NCBI GenBank assembly: GCA_049322695.1
Contig: JBMORW010000040.1
Location: forward strand, 1 to 64,000
Length of the DNA: 64,000 bases
From: CALGKJ01 sp049322695
Lineage (GTDB): Bacteria; Bacillota; Clostridia; Lutisporales; Lutisporaceae
Direction: 5' to 3'
The translations under genes and the position numbers were made by a program. Position 1 is the stretch's first letter. Each line of letters starts with the position of its first letter. This document shows, one piece after another, positions 7,626-16,504 of this stretch. The notes under the pieces are model-generated. The model had not been told where the DNA came from, searched no databases, and saw only the letters and a list, made by a program, of their open reading frames with translations.

Positions 7626-8627
7626 ATGAGCATCATAAAGGTTGAGAATCTATGTAAGACATTTAAGGTAAAGACAAAGGATGCAGGGCTGAGGGGCAGT
7701 CTGAAATCAGTCTTGTCACCCAGCTACAGGTTTGTGGAGGCTGTAAATAATATTTCTTTTAATGTGGAAAAGGGGGAGATACTGGCATTTATCGGACCTA
7801 ACGGAGCAGGTAAATCCACAACTATCAAAATGCTGACCGGCATATTATATCCAAGCAGCGGAAATATTGAAGTGCTTGGAATGAATCCTACAAAGCAGAG
7901 AAAGGAGCTATCCTATAATATTGGAACGGTTTTTGGACAAAAGTCACAGCTGTGGTTTCATCTTCCACCTTTGGACAGCTTCAATCTGTTAGGAAATATA
8001 TACGAAATAGAAAGAACAAAGCTGAAAAAAAGGATTGATTTTCTAAAGGAAGTATTTGAGATTGGAGATCTTATGGACGTACCGGTCAGGAAGCTTTCCC
8101 TGGGGCAGAGGATACGCTGCGAGATCGCTGCCTCCATACTGCATGAGCCCGAGATTATTTTTCTTGATGAGCCTACCATAGGATTGGATGTGGTGGTCAA
8201 ACAGAAAATAAGAGAGCTGATAATGCAATTAAACAAGGAGGAAAAAACCACGATATTCCTCACATCCCATGATGCAGGGGATATAGAACAGCTGTGTAAA
8301 AGAGCCATTATCATCAATCATGGGGTTGTGGTGCTTAATGAATCCATAAAGAAGCTGAAGTATGATTACCTGAGTAAAAAGGTTATCCAGATAAAATATA
8401 ATGATATAGTGGATATTCAAGGCTGCGATCTTGATATTGTTAAGAGCAAGGGAAATGCATTGAAGGTGCAGGTGGATACCTCTAAGCAGGATATAGAAGA
8501 GGTGCTGACCACCCTCATAAAATGCGGCAAGGTCAATGACATAACCATATCAGATCCTCCTATGGAAGAAATAATTGCATTGATATATCAGCAGAATAAA
8601 GGCGGTGAAGTTCATGAATCAAGCTGA
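7626..8627 (+). CDS. ABC-2 exporter ATP-binding protein
   Basis: The 333-residue ATPase has Walker A 'GPNGAGKST', the Q-loop region 'FGQKSQLWFHLPPLDSF', signature 'KLSLGQR', Walker B 'IIFLDEPTIGLD' and the switch His in 'TSHD'. The signature differs slightly from LSGGQ, as is common in this subfamily. The protein has an extended C-terminal region (residues ~240-333) typical of exporters paired with ABC2_membrane_6/DUF990 permeases. It starts at ATG 7626 after GAGGAGGGG. Its 3' end overlaps the first permease. Energised by ATP, it should drive export, and the cargo may be set by the riboswitch ligand. Confidence 0.92.
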   Translation: MSIIKVENLCKTFKVKTKDAGLRGSLKSVLSPSYRFVEAVNNISFNVEKGEILAFIGPNGAGKSTTIKMLTGILYPSSGNIEVLGMNPTKQRKELSYNIGTVFGQKSQLWFHLPPLDSFNLLGNIYEIERTKLKKRIDFLKEVFEIGDLMDVPVRKLSLGQRIRCEIAASILHEPEIIFLDEPTIGLDVVVKQKIRELIMQLNKEEKTTIFLTSHDAGDIEQLCKRAIIINHGVVVLNESIKKLKYDYLSKKVIQIKYNDIVDIQGCDLDIVKSKGNALKVQVDTSKQDIEEVLTTLIKCGKVNDITISDPPMEEIIALIYQQNKGGEVHESS

Positions 8628-9456
8628 GGTGAAGCAAACAGCTGCTGGACATCTTAAGCTGTGCAAGCTTTTAAAATACTGGGAAATATCAAAAATAACA
8701 ATGTCACACAACCTGGCATATATATGGAACTTTCTCAGTAAAAATATATTCTTCGTTTTCATTATGTTTATATATCTTATGCTGTGGAAGAACATATACG
8801 GACAGAAGGGTGAATCCATAGCAGGGCTTACTCTGAACCAAATAATATGGTATCTGGTAGTTACAGAGCTGGTAACACTGTCCAGGTCGGATATACATGT
8901 TAAGATAAACGAGGATGTAAAAAGCGGCAACATAGCATACCTGCTGAATAAGCCGTATAATTATGTACTGTATTGCTTTTCATATTACATTGGAGAAATA
9001 GGTCTTAAGCTGCTGACCAACAGCATTATAGGAATAGGCATAGGTATGCTTTTCGTAGGAGCCTTGGAGGGCTTCAACTGGAGCCATACTCCTTTTGTGC
9101 TTCTGTCCCTTGCTGCGGGCTGCACCATCAATTTTTTCATATATATTACTCTTGCGCTTACTGCATTTTGGTTTGAGGATAATACTGCATTTTTCTGGAT
9201 TTACTCAAAGCTGGTGTTCACAATGGGAGGGATGCTCATACCCATAGAGTTTTTCCCACAGTGGCTGCAAGAGATATCAAGGTATTTGCCTTTTGCATAT
9301 GTTACCTATGTGCCTGCAAGACTGGCAGTAGACTTTTCATATGTGGGATTTGCAAGACAGTTCCCTGTTCAGCTGCTGTATTTACTGGTATTTTTCATAT
9401 TGTCCATGATTTTGTATGGAAGGGGGGCAAGGAATCTGAATGTTAACGGAGGTTAG
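8614..9456 (+). CDS. ABC-2 type permease (first of pair)
   Basis: This 280-residue protein has six predicted membrane segments after a cytoplasmic N terminus of about 40 residues. The closing 'YLPFAYVTYVPARLAVDF' loop and last helix are typical of the ABC-2 permeases that work as heterodimers with a DUF990-like partner. ATG 8614 is preferred because AAAGGCGG lies 8 bases upstream; GTG 8605 overlaps that site. It overlaps the ATPase gene by 14 bases and the next permease by 17, so translation is coupled. Confidence 0.88.
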   Translation: MNQAEVKQTAAGHLKLCKLLKYWEISKITMSHNLAYIWNFLSKNIFFVFIMFIYLMLWKNIYGQKGESIAGLTLNQIIWYLVVTELVTLSRSDIHVKINEDVKSGNIAYLLNKPYNYVLYCFSYYIGEIGLKLLTNSIIGIGIGMLFVGALEGFNWSHTPFVLLSLAAGCTINFFIYITLALTAFWFEDNTAFFWIYSKLVFTMGGMLIPIEFFPQWLQEISRYLPFAYVTYVPARLAVDFSYVGFARQFPVQLLYLLVFFILSMILYGRGARNLNVNGG

Positions 9457-10237
9457 AAAGAGTCTAAAGCTTATGCTATATTATTTCAGATTCAATCTTT
9501 CTGCTGTAATGGAGTATAGAGCAAGCTTCATTATGCAGAGTTTGGGAATGATGATTAACAATTCAGCCTTCATATTCTTTTGGTGGATATTGTTTGAAAA
9601 TGTAAAGAGTATAGGGGGCTACGGCTTCAGTGATGTAATGACCATATGGGCTATATCATCCTCAGCCTTTGGAATAAGCTTCGTGTTTTTCGGTAACCTG
9701 AACAGAATAACGACCATGATAATGAACGGTGAGCTGGACACTTACCTACTTCAGCCAAAGGATCCGCTGATAAATATACTATGCTCCAAAACAATTGTAT
9801 CCGCATGGGGTGATGCAGTATACGGAATAGTGCTGTTTACGATGCTTAAAGGGCCGTCTATCTCTGATATGCTTTTGTTTCTGCTGTTCTGTATAACAGG
9901 TGCATTGATATTTTCTTCGGTAATTGTGACTATACATACCATCAGCTTCTATGCAGGAAGTGCTGAAGGTTTATCCCAGCTGGTAGGGGAGTTTCTCATA
10001 AGCTTCAGTATATATCCTGAAGGTATATTCAGCGGCAGACTGAAGTACATACTTTACAGTATAATTCCAGTTGCTTTTGTTACTTATATACCTGCAAGGA
10101 TATTCAATGGTTTCTCTGCTGTTTTGCTGCTGCAAGTGATGGGGGCGGCACTGCTTTGGATAATAATAACTTATTTGCTGTTTTACAGAGGCCTGAAAAA
10201 ATATGAATCAGGAAATTTGATTATAAGCAAGCTGTAA
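9440..10237 (+). CDS. ABC-2 type permease (second of pair, DUF990-like)
   Basis: The 265-residue membrane protein has about six hydrophobic segments and the conserved stretch 'NGELDTYLLQPKDPL' near residue 100, which marks the ABC2_membrane_6/DUF990 family. It ends with 'AFVTYIPARIFNGFS' like its partner, which suggests that the two permeases arose by duplication. It would form a heterodimer with the preceding permease on the ATPase upstream. Family members are annotated as multidrug or unknown exporters. No terminator is evident before the peptidase gene 57 bases on, so read-through is possible. Confidence 0.88.
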   Translation: MLTEVRKSLKLMLYYFRFNLSAVMEYRASFIMQSLGMMINNSAFIFFWWILFENVKSIGGYGFSDVMTIWAISSSAFGISFVFFGNLNRITTMIMNGELDTYLLQPKDPLINILCSKTIVSAWGDAVYGIVLFTMLKGPSISDMLLFLLFCITGALIFSSVIVTIHTISFYAGSAEGLSQLVGEFLISFSIYPEGIFSGRLKYILYSIIPVAFVTYIPARIFNGFSAVLLLQVMGAALLWIIITYLLFYRGLKKYESGNLIISKL

Positions 10238-10294
10238 AGAATAATGATATAATATAAGCAGCTTAGTATACAAAGATGGCAAGGGGGTTAACAA

Positions 10295-11374
10295 ATGAGC
10301 AGAATCAAAAAGCTGTTGGAGCTACTTAAAGGAAAAGATATAGACGGCATGCTGCTTATAAAGGATTCAAACATCCGATATTTAAGCGGATACACGGGGA
10401 CAGATTCATACATAATCATTTCGGAAAAAGGAAACAGCTTCATAACAGATGCCAGATATACCGAACAGGCAGAAGCCGAATGCCCTGACTTTGAGGTGGT
10501 AAGGTGGAAAGCACCTGCACTGGGGCTTACAGAGACCTTTAATGTAATCTGCAGCAGGCACGGTATAAAAAAGCTGGCATTTGAAAAGGATAAAGTGACA
10601 TTTGACTTGTATGAAAAGCTTAAAAGCGATTTGGAGAATGTTGAGCTGATTCCTACAATAGGTATTGTTGAAGGCATACGATATGTGAAGGTACAGGCTG
10701 AAGTTGAACATATAAAAAAGGCAGCAGCCATAGCCGATGAAGCATTCAATGAAATATTGGGTTATATCAAGCCTGGAGTATCTGAAAAATATATTGCTAA
10801 CGAGCTCCAATACATAATAAAGAAAAAGGGCGCAGATGACATAGCTTTTTCATGTATTATAGCCTCAGGTAAAAACAGTTCTCTTCCACATGCGATACCT
10901 TCCGACAAACTTATAGAACAAGGAGATTTTGTAACACTGGATTTTGGAGCGAAATACAAGGGTTACCGCTCCGATATGACCAGAACGGTTGTGGTTGGCA
11001 AGGCTGATGATAAGCAGAAAGAAATCTACAATATTGTAAAAGCAGCACAGGAGCTCGGTGTAAAGGCAGTCAAGGCTGGCATTTCAGGCAAGGCTCCTGA
11101 TGACCAGGCCAGAAACCTGATAACAGCAGCTGGCTATGGACCATACTTTGGCCACGGACTGGGACATGGATTGGGATTGGAAATACACGAAGAACCATTT
11201 TTGAATCCTAGCTGTACAAGTATTTTACAACCGGGAAATACACTTACCATTGAGCCCGGCATATATATACCGGGCTGGGGAGGAGTAAGAATAGAAGACA
11301 CTGTAGCAGTCACTGACAACGGAGCTGAGATATTGACTAAATCTTCCAAGGAGCTCATAGAATTAGAGATATGA
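10295..11374 (+). CDS. Xaa-Pro peptidase (aminopeptidase P family, M24)
   Basis: The 359-residue protein has the creatinase-like N-terminal domain (residues 1-125) and the M24 'pita-bread' domain. Metal ligands are visible in order: Asp in 'LDFGAKYKGYRSDMTR' (two), His in 'GHGLGHGLGLEIHEEP', Glu in 'TIEPGIYIPG' and Glu in 'VRIEDTV'. It should release the N-terminal residue from peptides with proline in position two, in the cytoplasm, with Mn or Co. ATG follows AAGGGGG. The family is usually called PepQ or YqhT-like, and I give no symbol because these cannot be told apart here. Confidence 0.92.
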   Translation: MSRIKKLLELLKGKDIDGMLLIKDSNIRYLSGYTGTDSYIIISEKGNSFITDARYTEQAEAECPDFEVVRWKAPALGLTETFNVICSRHGIKKLAFEKDKVTFDLYEKLKSDLENVELIPTIGIVEGIRYVKVQAEVEHIKKAAAIADEAFNEILGYIKPGVSEKYIANELQYIIKKKGADDIAFSCIIASGKNSSLPHAIPSDKLIEQGDFVTLDFGAKYKGYRSDMTRTVVVGKADDKQKEIYNIVKAAQELGVKAVKAGISGKAPDDQARNLITAAGYGPYFGHGLGHGLGLEIHEEPFLNPSCTSILQPGNTLTIEPGIYIPGWGGVRIEDTVAVTDNGAEILTKSSKELIELEI

Positions 11375-11380
11375 TAAATA

Positions 11381-11413
11381 AAACTGCTTGTGAGTCAAAA
11401 CTCACAAGCAGTT
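11381..11413. terminator. Bidirectional terminator
   Basis: AAACTGCTTGTGAGT pairs with ACTCACAAGCAGTTT around CAA. It lies between the peptidase gene and the convergent MerR gene and ends transcription of both. Confidence 0.85.
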
Positions 11414-11415
11414 TG

Positions 11416-12180
11416 CTACTTCTTCATTCCTGTGTAAATATGGATAGCATCTCTCAGGAAAGCTGCCATACCTGGCTGCTTCTTATCGTAGTATGCAGTA
11501 AACCTTTCATCATCTACATACATTTGTGCAAGTCCTGCGTGTGCTTCCATATTATAGTCGCCCCAGCAGTAAGTAAGCCATTGACGATGAATATCGGCAG
11601 CTTTTTGTGCAAGCTCGCCTGCAGGATCACCTGCGGCAAAAGCCTCTTCTAATGTATCGATAACAGCTGCACCAAGACGCTCCATTTCCGCATATTGCTC
11701 TTCCGTCATATTCTTGAATGCCTTATTAGACTTTTCAACCGCTGCATCTCCGTACTTTTCTCTTATTTCCTTACCATATTTCTTTTCATTATCGTCTATA
11801 AGCTTTTGTTTAAAACCTTCAAACTTTTCTTTATCTGACATGACTGTCCTCCCTTCTGTAACTGCTATGGTTTTGTCAATATTAGCAATTAGCCTGTCTA
11901 TTTGGTTTCGTTTTTCAAGAAGCTTTTCACGGTGTTCTCTCAATGCAATGGCACCATTGAAGGAAGGTGCTGTTACAATATTCATTATGCTTTCCAAGCT
12001 TATACCAAGTTCTCTGTAAAACATTATTTGCTGCAGCCTGTCAACCTCCCTTTGTCCATATATCCGATACCCTGAAGAACTGATTCTCGCCGGCTTAAGT
12101 AAACCAATTTCATCATAATACCGAAGTGTCCTGGTGCTGATACCTGCTAGATTTGCAAGCTTCTGCACTGTGTATTCCAT
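11416..12180 (-). CDS. MerR-family regulator with TipAS drug-binding domain
   Basis: Residues 1-75 are a MerR winged helix ('VQKLANLAGISTRTLRYYDE', then 'RIYGQREVDRLQ'). Residues ~75-110 form the dimer coiled coil. Residues 115-254 are a TipAS domain ('YGDAAVEKSNKAF', 'HRQWLTYCWG', 'YVDDERFTAYYD'). TipA-type proteins bind peptide or small-molecule drugs and activate their own and efflux promoters. The ATG at 12180 follows AGGAGGTG; two in-frame upstream codons lack this spacing. Its promoter has the 19-base spacer expected of a MerR target, so the gene is probably autoactivated. No transporter is adjacent. Confidence 0.92.
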   Translation of the reverse strand: MEYTVQKLANLAGISTRTLRYYDEIGLLKPARISSSGYRIYGQREVDRLQQIMFYRELGISLESIMNIVTAPSFNGAIALREHREKLLEKRNQIDRLIANIDKTIAVTEGRTVMSDKEKFEGFKQKLIDDNEKKYGKEIREKYGDAAVEKSNKAFKNMTEEQYAEMERLGAAVIDTLEEAFAAGDPAGELAQKAADIHRQWLTYCWGDYNMEAHAGLAQMYVDDERFTAYYDKKQPGMAAFLRDAIHIYTGMKK

Positions 12181-12202
12181 GTTATCACCTCCTGACAACT
12201 TA

Positions 12203-12233
12203 ACTATACACCTTTACGCAACGTCAAAGTCAA
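12203..12233 (-). promoter_or_regulatory. MerR-type promoter with 19-base spacer
   Basis: On the minus strand TTGACT (12233-12228) and TATAGT (12208-12203) are separated by 19 bases, too far for normal RNA polymerase contact but exactly what MerR proteins correct. The spacer holds an imperfect dyad CTTTGACG..GCGTAAAG. This supports autoregulation. Confidence 0.7.
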
Positions 12234-12299
12234 TACTTTTTTTGAATTTTCTGCACTACTTGTCCACAGAAATAATAGTATGTATTAGGAGGTATGAAT

Positions 12300-12578
12300 A
12301 TGGATTACAACTTGATAATTCTTATTTCCATTGTTTTTGGAATAGTTGAGATTGCAGAAAGGACAGGCCTTAAAAGGAAATATGCTCATTTGCTTGCTTT
12401 GCCTTTGGGAATCTTGCTAAGTTATCTGGCATTTGAAGGTATTCCGATTTATCAGCATATTTTTTTCGGAGCGGTTGTAGGAATATGTGCTGTTGGTACT
12501 TGTGACACAATATGCAATGGCAGAAAAATTGTCAGAGCGATAAGAAGAGCTGTACGAAGGAAGAAAAAGAGGAAATAG
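12300..12578 (+). CDS. Small two-helix membrane protein, holin-like
   Basis: The 92-residue protein has two to three hydrophobic segments ('IILISIVFGIVEIAER', 'YAHLLALPLGILLSYLAF', 'IFFGAVVGICAVGTCDT') and a very basic end (KIVRAIRRAVRRKKKRK). The 'FG.VE..KRTGL..KYA.LL.LPLGI' pattern recalls small holin-like proteins from phages and Clostridia, but no phage gene is nearby. ATG 12300 is 7 bases after AGGAGG; ATG 12294 is too close. It is a single gene with its own terminator. The function is unknown. Confidence 0.7.
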   Translation: MDYNLIILISIVFGIVEIAERTGLKRKYAHLLALPLGILLSYLAFEGIPIYQHIFFGAVVGICAVGTCDTICNGRKIVRAIRRAVRRKKKRK

Positions 12579-12582
12579 GAAA

Positions 12583-12631
12583 AACAATATAAATGCCAGG
12601 CTGGCTAAGCCTGGTATTTATATTGTTTTTG
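12583..12631 (+). terminator. Strong intrinsic terminator
   Basis: AACAATATAAATGCCAGGCT pairs with AGCCTGGTATTTATATTGTT, with a small G/G-type mismatch, and is followed by TTTT. Confidence 0.85.
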
Positions 12632-12693
12632 GATATAATAAAAACAGTTTTTCTTGATATAATAGTTACATCCGATGTTTAAAGGAGAGATAT

Positions 12694-13176
12694 ATGATGT
12701 TCAATGATGAAGCTATAGCCATTGATCCGGCAAAGTACCCCAAGCCAAGTGATGAAGAGCTTAGACGAAGGCTTACTGACATACAGTATGAGGTAACCCA
12801 AAAGGATAGGACGGAGCGTCCCTTTACAAACGAGTTCTGGGACAGCGAGGAACCGGGTATATATGTGGATATTGTGACAGGTGAGCCCCTGTTCTCCTCA
12901 AAGGATAAATACATCTGCGAATGCGGCTGGCCTAGCTTTACCAAACCGATTATTCCCGAGGTGGTTAAGTATAAAGAAGACAGGACACATGGTATGATAA
13001 GGACAGAGGTACGAAGCAGAAGCGGCGATTCACATCTTGGTCATGTATTTGACGACGGTCCAAGAGACAGAGGAGGCAAGAGGTACTGCATCAACGGCGC
13101 AGCTTTGAGGTTTGTACACCGTGATAAGCTTGAAGAGCAGGGATATGGTTATATTAAGCTTTTGCAGCGCACATAA
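12694..13176 (+). CDS. msrB: Peptide-methionine (R)-S-oxide reductase MsrB
   Basis: The 160-residue protein reduces R-methionine sulfoxide in proteins, using a Cys nucleophile and a thiol relay to thioredoxin. Seen: 'TERPFTNEFW', 'CECGWPSFTKP', 'EVRSRSGDSHLGHVFDDGP' and the active-site 'RYCINGAALRF'. The two CxxC zinc sites of many MsrB proteins are missing ('GIYVDIVTGEPLFSS' where the first should be), so this is a zinc-free form. The CxC in CECGWPSF probably supplies the resolving Cys. The ATG follows AAGGAGAG. No MsrA lies in this window. Confidence 0.93.
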   Translation: MMFNDEAIAIDPAKYPKPSDEELRRRLTDIQYEVTQKDRTERPFTNEFWDSEEPGIYVDIVTGEPLFSSKDKYICECGWPSFTKPIIPEVVKYKEDRTHGMIRTEVRSRSGDSHLGHVFDDGPRDRGGKRYCINGAALRFVHRDKLEEQGYGYIKLLQRT

Positions 13177-13236
13177 AAGGAAGTAAGGGCTTTATATCGA
13201 ATAATATATTTATTAAGAATCAAAGGGGGATTATCC

Positions 13237-15522
13237 TTGCATATGCAAAAAAAGGTATTTATTGTTCTTGCAGTCGTGATTTTGACAGCATTATTATTTG
13301 CAGGATGTACTGAGGAGACTGAAATTGCTGAAGGTGAAACAGCTATACAAAGCTCCGGAGAGGCGGTTGTAACTCAGTCAGAAAAAGAAGAAAAGCCAGA
13401 AAGACTTTATCCGGCGTACGTATTATCAGGAAACAGCAGTAAATACGGTTATATAAACAATGAAGGAGTATTTGTAATAAAACCTGCCTATGACTATGCA
13501 ATGCCTTTTGATGAAAATGGACATGCCAGTGTATCAATAAACGAAGATGAGTATAAGAGCTATACTATTGATTTGAAGGGCAACATAATAGATGATGAAA
13601 AAAAGAAATATGATTATATTTTCAATTACTCTGAAGGTATGGCCACTGCAGAAATTGGCAACAAATATGTGGTAATTGATGAAGATGATAAAATACTATT
13701 TAAGTCAGATTATTATGTTGGTGAATATCATGAGGGTCTGGCATATTATCAGGACAAAACGGACAGCGGCGAGCCAGTATACGGCTATATGGACAATAAA
13801 GGAAACATTGTGATAAAGGCTGAGTACTCAAAAGCTTTTGATTTTATGGACGGAAAAGCAGTAGTGCAGACCGGCTCCGGTGGTTATAGGCTGATAGATA
13901 AAAGCGGGAATGTAATAAAGGTGCTTCCGTACAAAAGGATTGGCTTTGCATCTGAAGGGCTTATGACGTATTCCTATGAAGAAGGCTATGGTGGGAAAAC
14001 AGGCTATATCGATACAAACGGGGATATAGTTATCAGAGCTGAGTTTTATGATCCATCAGGGTTCAAAAACGGGCTTGCTGTTGTAAATACTGCAGAAAGC
14101 TTTAGTGACGGTAAGTATGGTGTCATAAACAAAAAAGGAGAATTTGTGATACAGCCTTTATATTCCTATATTTATGAGCTTGATGAAGGCTTCTATGCTG
14201 CTTGTGAAAGTGCCTATGACTTTAGTATGGCAATGTATGAGAAAAAAGCAATATTTAATGCAGACGGTAAAAGAATAACTGATTTTTTATATTACCGGAT
14301 TGAAGGCTTTAATAATGGAACAGCGTCAGTATGCGACGGTAAAAAAACCTGGTTTATAGATGCTAACGGCTATAAGCTGGATAGCTTGCCGGAGTTTGAG
14401 GGAGCAGGCTATGCGAGGGTGCTTGATGAAGATGTAGTAGAGGCGCATATTGACGATGAACTGATATATGCTAAGAAGGATGGAAAGGTATTTTGGAGGG
14501 CTTTCAGTAAATTAGTGACACCTAAAGGCGTTGAAATCGAGTATAAGAAGTACAGACCTGATATAGGAATGCTGATATATTTTCCGGAGTTTAAGAATCT
14601 TAAGGATAAAAAATTAATGGAGGAAATAAACGGCAAGCTTAGACAGTATATAGTGGGCAATGACCCAACATCTGAAATGGAAGATGGAATGCTTATGTCC
14701 GACATTACCAAAAAGTTCTATATTTTAGAAAACAATAATGTTATAAGCCTAAATGTAGAAGGCTACTGGTACCCCATAGGAGCTGCACATGGTACACCTT
14801 ATAGTGAATATCTTCATATAGATATCAATACAGGCGAATTCTACGCGCTGGAGGATATGTTTATTAAGGGCAGCAGCTATATAGAGAGAATCACGGAAGA
14901 AGTTAACCATCAAATATTTGAAAACAGTGAAAACTATTTTGTAGATAGAATTGACAGCATAAATCCTGATCAAGAGTTCAGGCTTGATGAAGACGGCATA
15001 GAGTTGATATTTCAGGTATATGAAATAGCACCGTATGCTGGCGGACAGCCTTCCTTCAAAATAACATATGATTCTCTGGCTGATATTATCGATATTGAAA
15101 GCAGCTTCTGGCAGGCAATAGGCAGTGATTTCTTTTCTGGGCAGAATGCAGTTTTGGAGATTGACAGCCTTATGGGAAGCTACCTCAATAAGCTTGTAGA
15201 AGCAATCAATACAGGCAGCTTTGCTGTTGTTGAGAAATACCTTTTAAAGGACAGCAATCTTTATAATAGTCAGAGAAAGCTGGTAGAGAATCTATATGGC
15301 AAAGGTATAAAGGAAAGGGTTGTCAATTACTCGGTAGATAGTGTGGAGGAGGTGGACAAGTATAAGCTGAAAATCTATGTAACTGAGGAAATTACTATCA
15401 TAAAGCAAAATGGAGAAGAAGAAACCAATACTTATTATTGGATGTATACTGCTGAAAAAATAAATAAAGAAAACAACTATGCATTTTCATATAAGCTAAG
15501 TGATATACAAAAACCGGAATAG
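13237..15522 (+). CDS. WG-repeat lipoprotein with DUF3298/RsiV-like and TcaA-like parts
   Basis: The signal peptide ends in the lipobox LLFAGC, so the protein should be a surface lipoprotein. Residues ~60-420 hold about eight WG repeats ('KYGYINNEGVFVIKPAY', 'VYGYMDNKGNIVIKAEY', 'GKTGYIDTNGDIVIRAEF', 'KYGVINKKGEFVIQPLY'). Residues ~430-630 look like the DUF3298/RsiV domain ('YLHIDINTGEFYALEDMF'). The last ~125 residues resemble the NTF2-like end of TcaA. The 761-residue length assumes TTG 13237, six bases after AAGGGGG; ATG 13243 is the alternative. The parts suggest ligand or peptidoglycan-related sensing at the cell surface, but no partner lies nearby. Confidence 0.85.
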   Translation: MHMQKKVFIVLAVVILTALLFAGCTEETEIAEGETAIQSSGEAVVTQSEKEEKPERLYPAYVLSGNSSKYGYINNEGVFVIKPAYDYAMPFDENGHASVSINEDEYKSYTIDLKGNIIDDEKKKYDYIFNYSEGMATAEIGNKYVVIDEDDKILFKSDYYVGEYHEGLAYYQDKTDSGEPVYGYMDNKGNIVIKAEYSKAFDFMDGKAVVQTGSGGYRLIDKSGNVIKVLPYKRIGFASEGLMTYSYEEGYGGKTGYIDTNGDIVIRAEFYDPSGFKNGLAVVNTAESFSDGKYGVINKKGEFVIQPLYSYIYELDEGFYAACESAYDFSMAMYEKKAIFNADGKRITDFLYYRIEGFNNGTASVCDGKKTWFIDANGYKLDSLPEFEGAGYARVLDEDVVEAHIDDELIYAKKDGKVFWRAFSKLVTPKGVEIEYKKYRPDIGMLIYFPEFKNLKDKKLMEEINGKLRQYIVGNDPTSEMEDGMLMSDITKKFYILENNNVISLNVEGYWYPIGAAHGTPYSEYLHIDINTGEFYALEDMFIKGSSYIERITEEVNHQIFENSENYFVDRIDSINPDQEFRLDEDGIELIFQVYEIAPYAGGQPSFKITYDSLADIIDIESSFWQAIGSDFFSGQNAVLEIDSLMGSYLNKLVEAINTGSFAVVEKYLLKDSNLYNSQRKLVENLYGKGIKERVVNYSVDSVEEVDKYKLKIYVTEEITIIKQNGEEETNTYYWMYTAEKINKENNYAFSYKLSDIQKPE

Positions 15523-15558
15523 ATTTTATACAATTATATTAAGAATCGGGGTGAAGAA

Positions 15559-16410
15559 ATGAATATTACTGTGACAAACAGCTCTAATGCCACACAGCAG
15601 TTTAAAGGACAGCTGGATGATTTGATAATGGAGGTTTTTGGCTTCAAATTCGAGGAATGGCATAATAAAGGCTTCTGGAACGACGACTATGAACGTTACT
15701 CAGTTATAGAAGATGGAGTGATGCTTTCAAATATATCTGCATACAGAATGAAAATGCTGATAAACGGGATTGAGCAGGATTTTTTACAGCTTGGATCCGT
15801 AGCCACAAGAGAGGGGTACAGAGGTAAAGGCTTATCCAAAAGAATAATGGAGCATATAATTGAAAAGTATCCGGATGTACCTGTTTTCCTTGGGGGAGAT
15901 AATGATGCGGCAGGCTTTTATCTGAAATGCGGCTTCAAGCCCTTTACTTATTGGGAACCGTATATAAATTACAGTCTCAAAAAGGGTAATGGAATGGTAA
16001 AGCTTAGTATTGATGACATAAAGGTCGATGAGTACTTGAAAGGCAGGGCTCAGTTTTCAAGCATACTCGACTGTAAAAACCAATATCCGATTAATTGGTT
16101 CCATATACTGCACTTTCACAAAGATAATATTTATGAGCTGTCTGAGCTTGATGCTATGCTTATTGCCAAGCAGTACGGTAAAACACTGGCGCTGTTTGAT
16201 GTTGTGGCAAAGAAGCCTCTAAGCTTCAGTGATTTGGAGAAGCATATGAGCTTCGATGGCGTGGAAACTATAGAATTTGGCTTCAATCCGGATTGGTTGG
16301 GTATTAACTATCTTGTAAAAGAGCGCTTTGATGAAGAAGGCACACCTTTTTTGAAGGGTGATTTTAAATTGAAGAGGGAGTTTACTATTCCTGTATTATT
16401 GACTACTTAA
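15559..16410 (+). CDS. GNAT family N-acetyltransferase
   Basis: The 283-residue protein has the GNAT acetyl-CoA loop 'VATREGYRGKGLSKRIMEHI' near residue 90 and 'DNDAAGFYLKCGFKPF' as its fourth motif. The remaining 140 residues have no clear motif and may bind a substrate or a second domain. It resembles the larger acetyltransferases of the Eis/YitI-type group only in general shape. ATG follows GGGGTG. It starts 36 bases after the lipoprotein gene, with no terminator between, so both may be co-transcribed. Its substrate is unknown. Confidence 0.8.
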   Translation: MNITVTNSSNATQQFKGQLDDLIMEVFGFKFEEWHNKGFWNDDYERYSVIEDGVMLSNISAYRMKMLINGIEQDFLQLGSVATREGYRGKGLSKRIMEHIIEKYPDVPVFLGGDNDAAGFYLKCGFKPFTYWEPYINYSLKKGNGMVKLSIDDIKVDEYLKGRAQFSSILDCKNQYPINWFHILHFHKDNIYELSELDAMLIAKQYGKTLALFDVVAKKPLSFSDLEKHMSFDGVETIEFGFNPDWLGINYLVKERFDEEGTPFLKGDFKLKREFTIPVLLTT

Positions 16411-16504
16411 GGAAAAATCCTTTGACTGTATCAGTAAACAGCATTACAGTTAAAGTATGATATATATATTAAATATATAAATAATAGATAAATGGAGGTA
16501 TATT

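Noticed and set aside
12300..12578. Prophage holin
   Set aside because: Holin-like shape only; no lysin or other phage gene is nearby, so I do not claim a prophage.
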